Of a stretch of 64,000 nucleotides of DNA, positions 61,989 to 64,000 are shown one piece after another (within the stretch, counting starts at the first letter, position 1; each line of letters opens with the position of its first letter). The notes beneath the pieces are model-generated. The model was not told the origin of the DNA. It saw nothing but the letters and a program-made list of their open reading frames with translations, and searched no databases. The stretch is taken from assembly GCF_029714285.1 (NCBI RefSeq), contig NZ_CP121662.1:62001-126000 (forward strand), written 5' to 3'. This DNA comes from Rhizobium sp. CB3090 (lineage in GTDB: Bacteria; Pseudomonadota; Alphaproteobacteria; Rhizobiales; Rhizobiaceae). A program made the translations under genes and the position numbers.

Positions 61989-62036
61989 GATAGCAGATGT
62001 GCGCCGGGAGGGGAAGATGGGGGAGGAAGGCAGTGG

Positions 62037-62131
62037 GCAATAGGCAATAGGCAATAGGCAATAGTGATTGACGACGTCCGCGACCGGCGCTTTGTCTCCT
62101 CCTGCCTCGCCTCCTGCCTCCTGCCTCCTGC
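62037..62131. repeat. two heptanucleotide tandem repeats
   Basis: GCAATAG is repeated four times without gap (62037-62064). CTCCTGC appears at 62099-62105 and then three times in tandem at 62111-62131. They lie between the divergent nitronate monooxygenase and the envelope-protein gene and outside coding sequence. Such repeats are prone to slipped-strand changes. Confidence 0.8.
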
Positions 62132-62318
62132 CTCAACCGCCACCCCATTTGTGTCGTCTTTGCCATTTATCCCCGCCGGAGTGTTCGCGGGTCATTTGGA
62201 GAGACTTGCACATTGCCGGTCAGGGCGTTACCGAGTTTGGTTAGCGAATGGTAAAGAAAATGGTCGTCTTGCCGGTAGAGTATGCGGGCGCATCGCGAGT
62301 GAGAGTAAAGGACCTGAT

Positions 62319-63554
62319 GTGAGCGGATTAGAAACGGCTATCAGAAGCGCGTTGGAGCGATCCGAACGCGCCAATCCGGAAATCCGGGCTCGTATCTATC
62401 AATCGGCGCGACAGGCGCTCGAAGCCGGGCTTCGCAAGCAGGACATTACCGATATCGGCATTATTTCGGCTCAGCGCCAACGCCTTGAAGCGACCATCCG
62501 GGCGATCGAGGGCGAAGAGCGCGCTCGCCCGCCGGAGGTGTCAGTGACCCCCGAGGTGGAAGCGCCTCATGTGCCTTCCGTGGAGTCGCAACAGCAGGCC
62601 CCGCAACCGATGCAGCAGCGTCAGGAGCCTGTCATGAGCGTTCGCGGCGAGACGCGCGACCGTCCCGTTGCCGCTCAAGCCTCCGCTCCCGTCGAACCCG
62701 CCGCACCGGAAAGCGATTTTGGCGACATGCGCGCCGGCCCGGCAGATCATCTCGGCGCCGATAGCGATGAACGTCAGGCTGTCGCCGCGCCGACCGCAAC
62801 CCGGTCGATGAATTTCAAGCCCGAGCGCGCCGCCGTTCGCCGCAAGCCGCGCAAGTTCTTCTCGCGCCTGCTGGTCTTCTGCATCCTGCTCGCCTTCCTC
62901 GGTGTCGGTGCCTGGTGGATCAAGACCTCGGGCGTGTTCATGACAGCGGCGCAGCGCGACACCAGCGTTCCCAATCCGCCGGCGCATGTCGATTCCCAGG
63001 ATTTCAACGGTAACAATACTGCTGACGATACATCTGATGACGAGGACAACAGCGGGCCGCCCGCCAATCCGGGACTGGCGACGATCGACCCGCAGAATAA
63101 CTTCTCGGCGGAGTGGATCGAGATTTTCAAACCAACCGACTTGGCCAAGGTCGTAAGTGGCTCGCAGGCCAAGACCGAGAGCGTCTCGGAAAACGAAGGT
63201 CCGGCGGTGCGCCTGACCTCTCAGGCCAGCGGTCCCGACGGCAACGCGGCGGTCGAAGTGCCGGCAAACGTGCTGCAGCAATTGGCCGGCAAATCGTCGA
63301 CCATCGCGCTGACACTGCAGTCCACCTCCGATGCACCGACGCAGATCACCGTGGAATGCGATTTCGGCTCGCTCGGCAGTTGCGGACGTCATCGCTTCAA
63401 CGTCACCCGCCAGAAGACGGATGCGCTGTTCCAGGTTCGTTATGATCGTTCCTTGGCGCCGAACGGGCCCGGCCATCTGATCATCAACAGTGATGTCGAT
63501 GGCAAGGCGCGCGGCATCAATATCTACGCAATTCGCGTCCTGCCGGGACAATAA
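62319..63554 (+). CDS. large single-pass envelope protein of unknown function
   Basis: The 411-residue protein starts with GTG behind AAAGGA. Residues 1-68 are a helical domain rich in Arg/Glu (ARIYQSARQALEAGLRKQ), 70-170 are a disordered Pro/Gln/Ala stretch. One TM helix lies at about 183-201 (RLLVFCILLAFLGVGAWW), preceded by RRKPRK, so the N-terminus is inside. An Asp/Asn-rich linker (DDTSDDEDNSG) and a 190-residue periplasmic beta-rich domain (VRLTSQASGPDGNAAVEVPA, CDFGSLGSCGRHRFNV) follow. No enzyme motif; I do not recognise the family. The frame extends far upstream to 62064 through the repeats, but GTG is better placed. Confidence 0.75.
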   Translation: MSGLETAIRSALERSERANPEIRARIYQSARQALEAGLRKQDITDIGIISAQRQRLEATIRAIEGEERARPPEVSVTPEVEAPHVPSVESQQQAPQPMQQRQEPVMSVRGETRDRPVAAQASAPVEPAAPESDFGDMRAGPADHLGADSDERQAVAAPTATRSMNFKPERAAVRRKPRKFFSRLLVFCILLAFLGVGAWWIKTSGVFMTAAQRDTSVPNPPAHVDSQDFNGNNTADDTSDDEDNSGPPANPGLATIDPQNNFSAEWIEIFKPTDLAKVVSGSQAKTESVSENEGPAVRLTSQASGPDGNAAVEVPANVLQQLAGKSSTIALTLQSTSDAPTQITVECDFGSLGSCGRHRFNVTRQKTDALFQVRYDRSLAPNGPGHLIINSDVDGKARGINIYAIRVLPGQ

Positions 63555-63573
63555 AGGTACGGTTGCATCCTGC

Positions 63574-64000
63574 CTATTTGAGGACGTGCAACCCCGTGCC
63601 GAGGATCTTGTCGTCGATCTCGCCGATCGCCTTCTCGTCCTTGCCGTCATAGTCGAGCGTCAGCAGAATGTGACGGATGAGGTTGAGGCGGGCGCGGCGC
63701 TTGTCGTTGGCGTGGATCACCGTCCATGGCGCGTAGTCCATATGCGTCTCCTTCAGCATACGGTCGCGCTTTTCGCTGTAGTCCGTCCATTTGCTCAGTG
63801 CCGCGATGTCCATGGAGGAAAGTTTCCACACGGCGCGCGGATCGTGGCGGCGATCGTGGAAGCGTTTGAGTTGCATTTCGCGGCCAATATCGAGATAGAA
63901 TTTGAAGAAGAAAATGCCGTCCTGGACGATAAGCTTTTCCATGTGCGGGGTCTGCTTCAGGAATAGCTCGTATTGCTCCTGCGTGCAGAAGCCCATGACC
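63574..64000 (-). CDS. ppk2: polyphosphate kinase 2 (partial, 5' end outside the window)
   Basis: The visible 142 C-terminal residues read [39 protein letters not shown], then [37 protein letters not shown] and [23 protein letters not shown]. This is the end of the PPK2 family, which makes GTP or ATP from polyphosphate. The Walker A part lies beyond the right edge. The ATG at 63996 is internal. Confidence 0.92.
   Translation of the reverse strand, partial: VMGFCTQEQYELFLKQTPHMEKLIVQDGIFFFKFYLDIGREMQLKRFHDRRHDPRAVWKLSSMDIAALSKWTDYSEKRDRMLKETHMDYAPWTVIHANDKRRARLNLIRHILLTLDYDGKDEKAIGEIDDKILGTGLHVLK

Noticed and set aside
62037..62131. CRISPR array
   Set aside because: The repeats are gap-free heptamers without spacers; no cas gene is present.

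Overview
The window looks like a chromosomal segment of a Rhizobiaceae member (Rhizobium/Agrobacterium/Sinorhizobium lineage). Base composition is GC-rich. The gene orders rpmH-rnpA-yidC...engB...argB-HAD...dapD-dapE and frcR|frcBCAK-pyrC...pyrE-frk-pgi, with fadD next, are typical of rhizobial chromosomes. Protein families such as BA14K, FrcB and DapD, and an αr14/NfeR1-like small RNA, point the same way. No transposase, integrase, phage gene, rRNA or CRISPR array was found.

Layout. 1-760: an unrecognised reverse-strand reading frame cut by the left edge, a possible tiny membrane ORF and the severed C-terminus of a GNAT acetyltransferase. 760-15466: a housekeeping block mostly on the minus strand (membrane protein, dapE, dapD, HAD phosphatase, argB, engB, yidC, rnpA, rpmH). 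Into it are set plus-strand genes: a LOG-family protein, a PEP-mutase-like lyase, an ECF sigma/anti-sigma pair, and a lysine-export cassette (ArgP/LysG-like regulator, LysE, DapA-like aldolase). 15900-19821: a chemoreceptor, an orphan histidine kinase and tRNA-Arg(ACG). 19860-31460: an accessory region with an FAD monooxygenase, a double GNAT, a JmjC-like cupin, a Ser-rich protein, an MFS exporter with its MarR repressor and a perfect palindromic operator, a BA14K protein, a methyltransferase with TetR, a LysR and an aldo-keto reductase. 31724-31846: the three-hairpin small RNA. 32022-35862: a lipoprotein hydrolase and a hydroxyproline-type catabolic pair (FAD amino-acid dehydrogenase plus proline-racemase family). 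35907-36663: a HigBA toxin-antitoxin pair with a near-perfect dyad operator. 36683-42277: the fructose-type ABC system frcBCAK with a divergent ROK regulator and a RbsD/FucU mutarotase.

42377-51687: pyrC, a diguanylate cyclase, a DUF1772 protein facing a TetR regulator, pyrE, frk, pgi and fadD. Imported fructose (FrcBCA) can be phosphorylated by Frk and isomerised by Pgi. 52045-56855: a PRC-barrel protein, glyoxalase I and a four-gene OpuC/OsmF-type osmoprotectant ABC operon. 57292-64000: a LysR protein with two N-terminal HTH domains, small secreted and membrane proteins, tRNA-Thr(CGT), a nitronate monooxygenase, a large single-pass envelope protein and a PPK2 polyphosphate kinase running off the right edge.

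Most noteworthy observations: the CUCCUCCC three-loop sRNA; a shared TTGACGT/ACGTCAA dyad upstream of both fadD and the nitronate monooxygenase; three decayed short-chain-dehydrogenase scars within 7.5 kb; the dual-HTH LysR; a Ser/Cys variant of the proline-racemase active site; and several strong operator-like repeats. I do not see one clear-cut new multi-gene system. Starts were chosen from Shine-Dalgarno position, overlap with the upstream gene and expected family N-termini.
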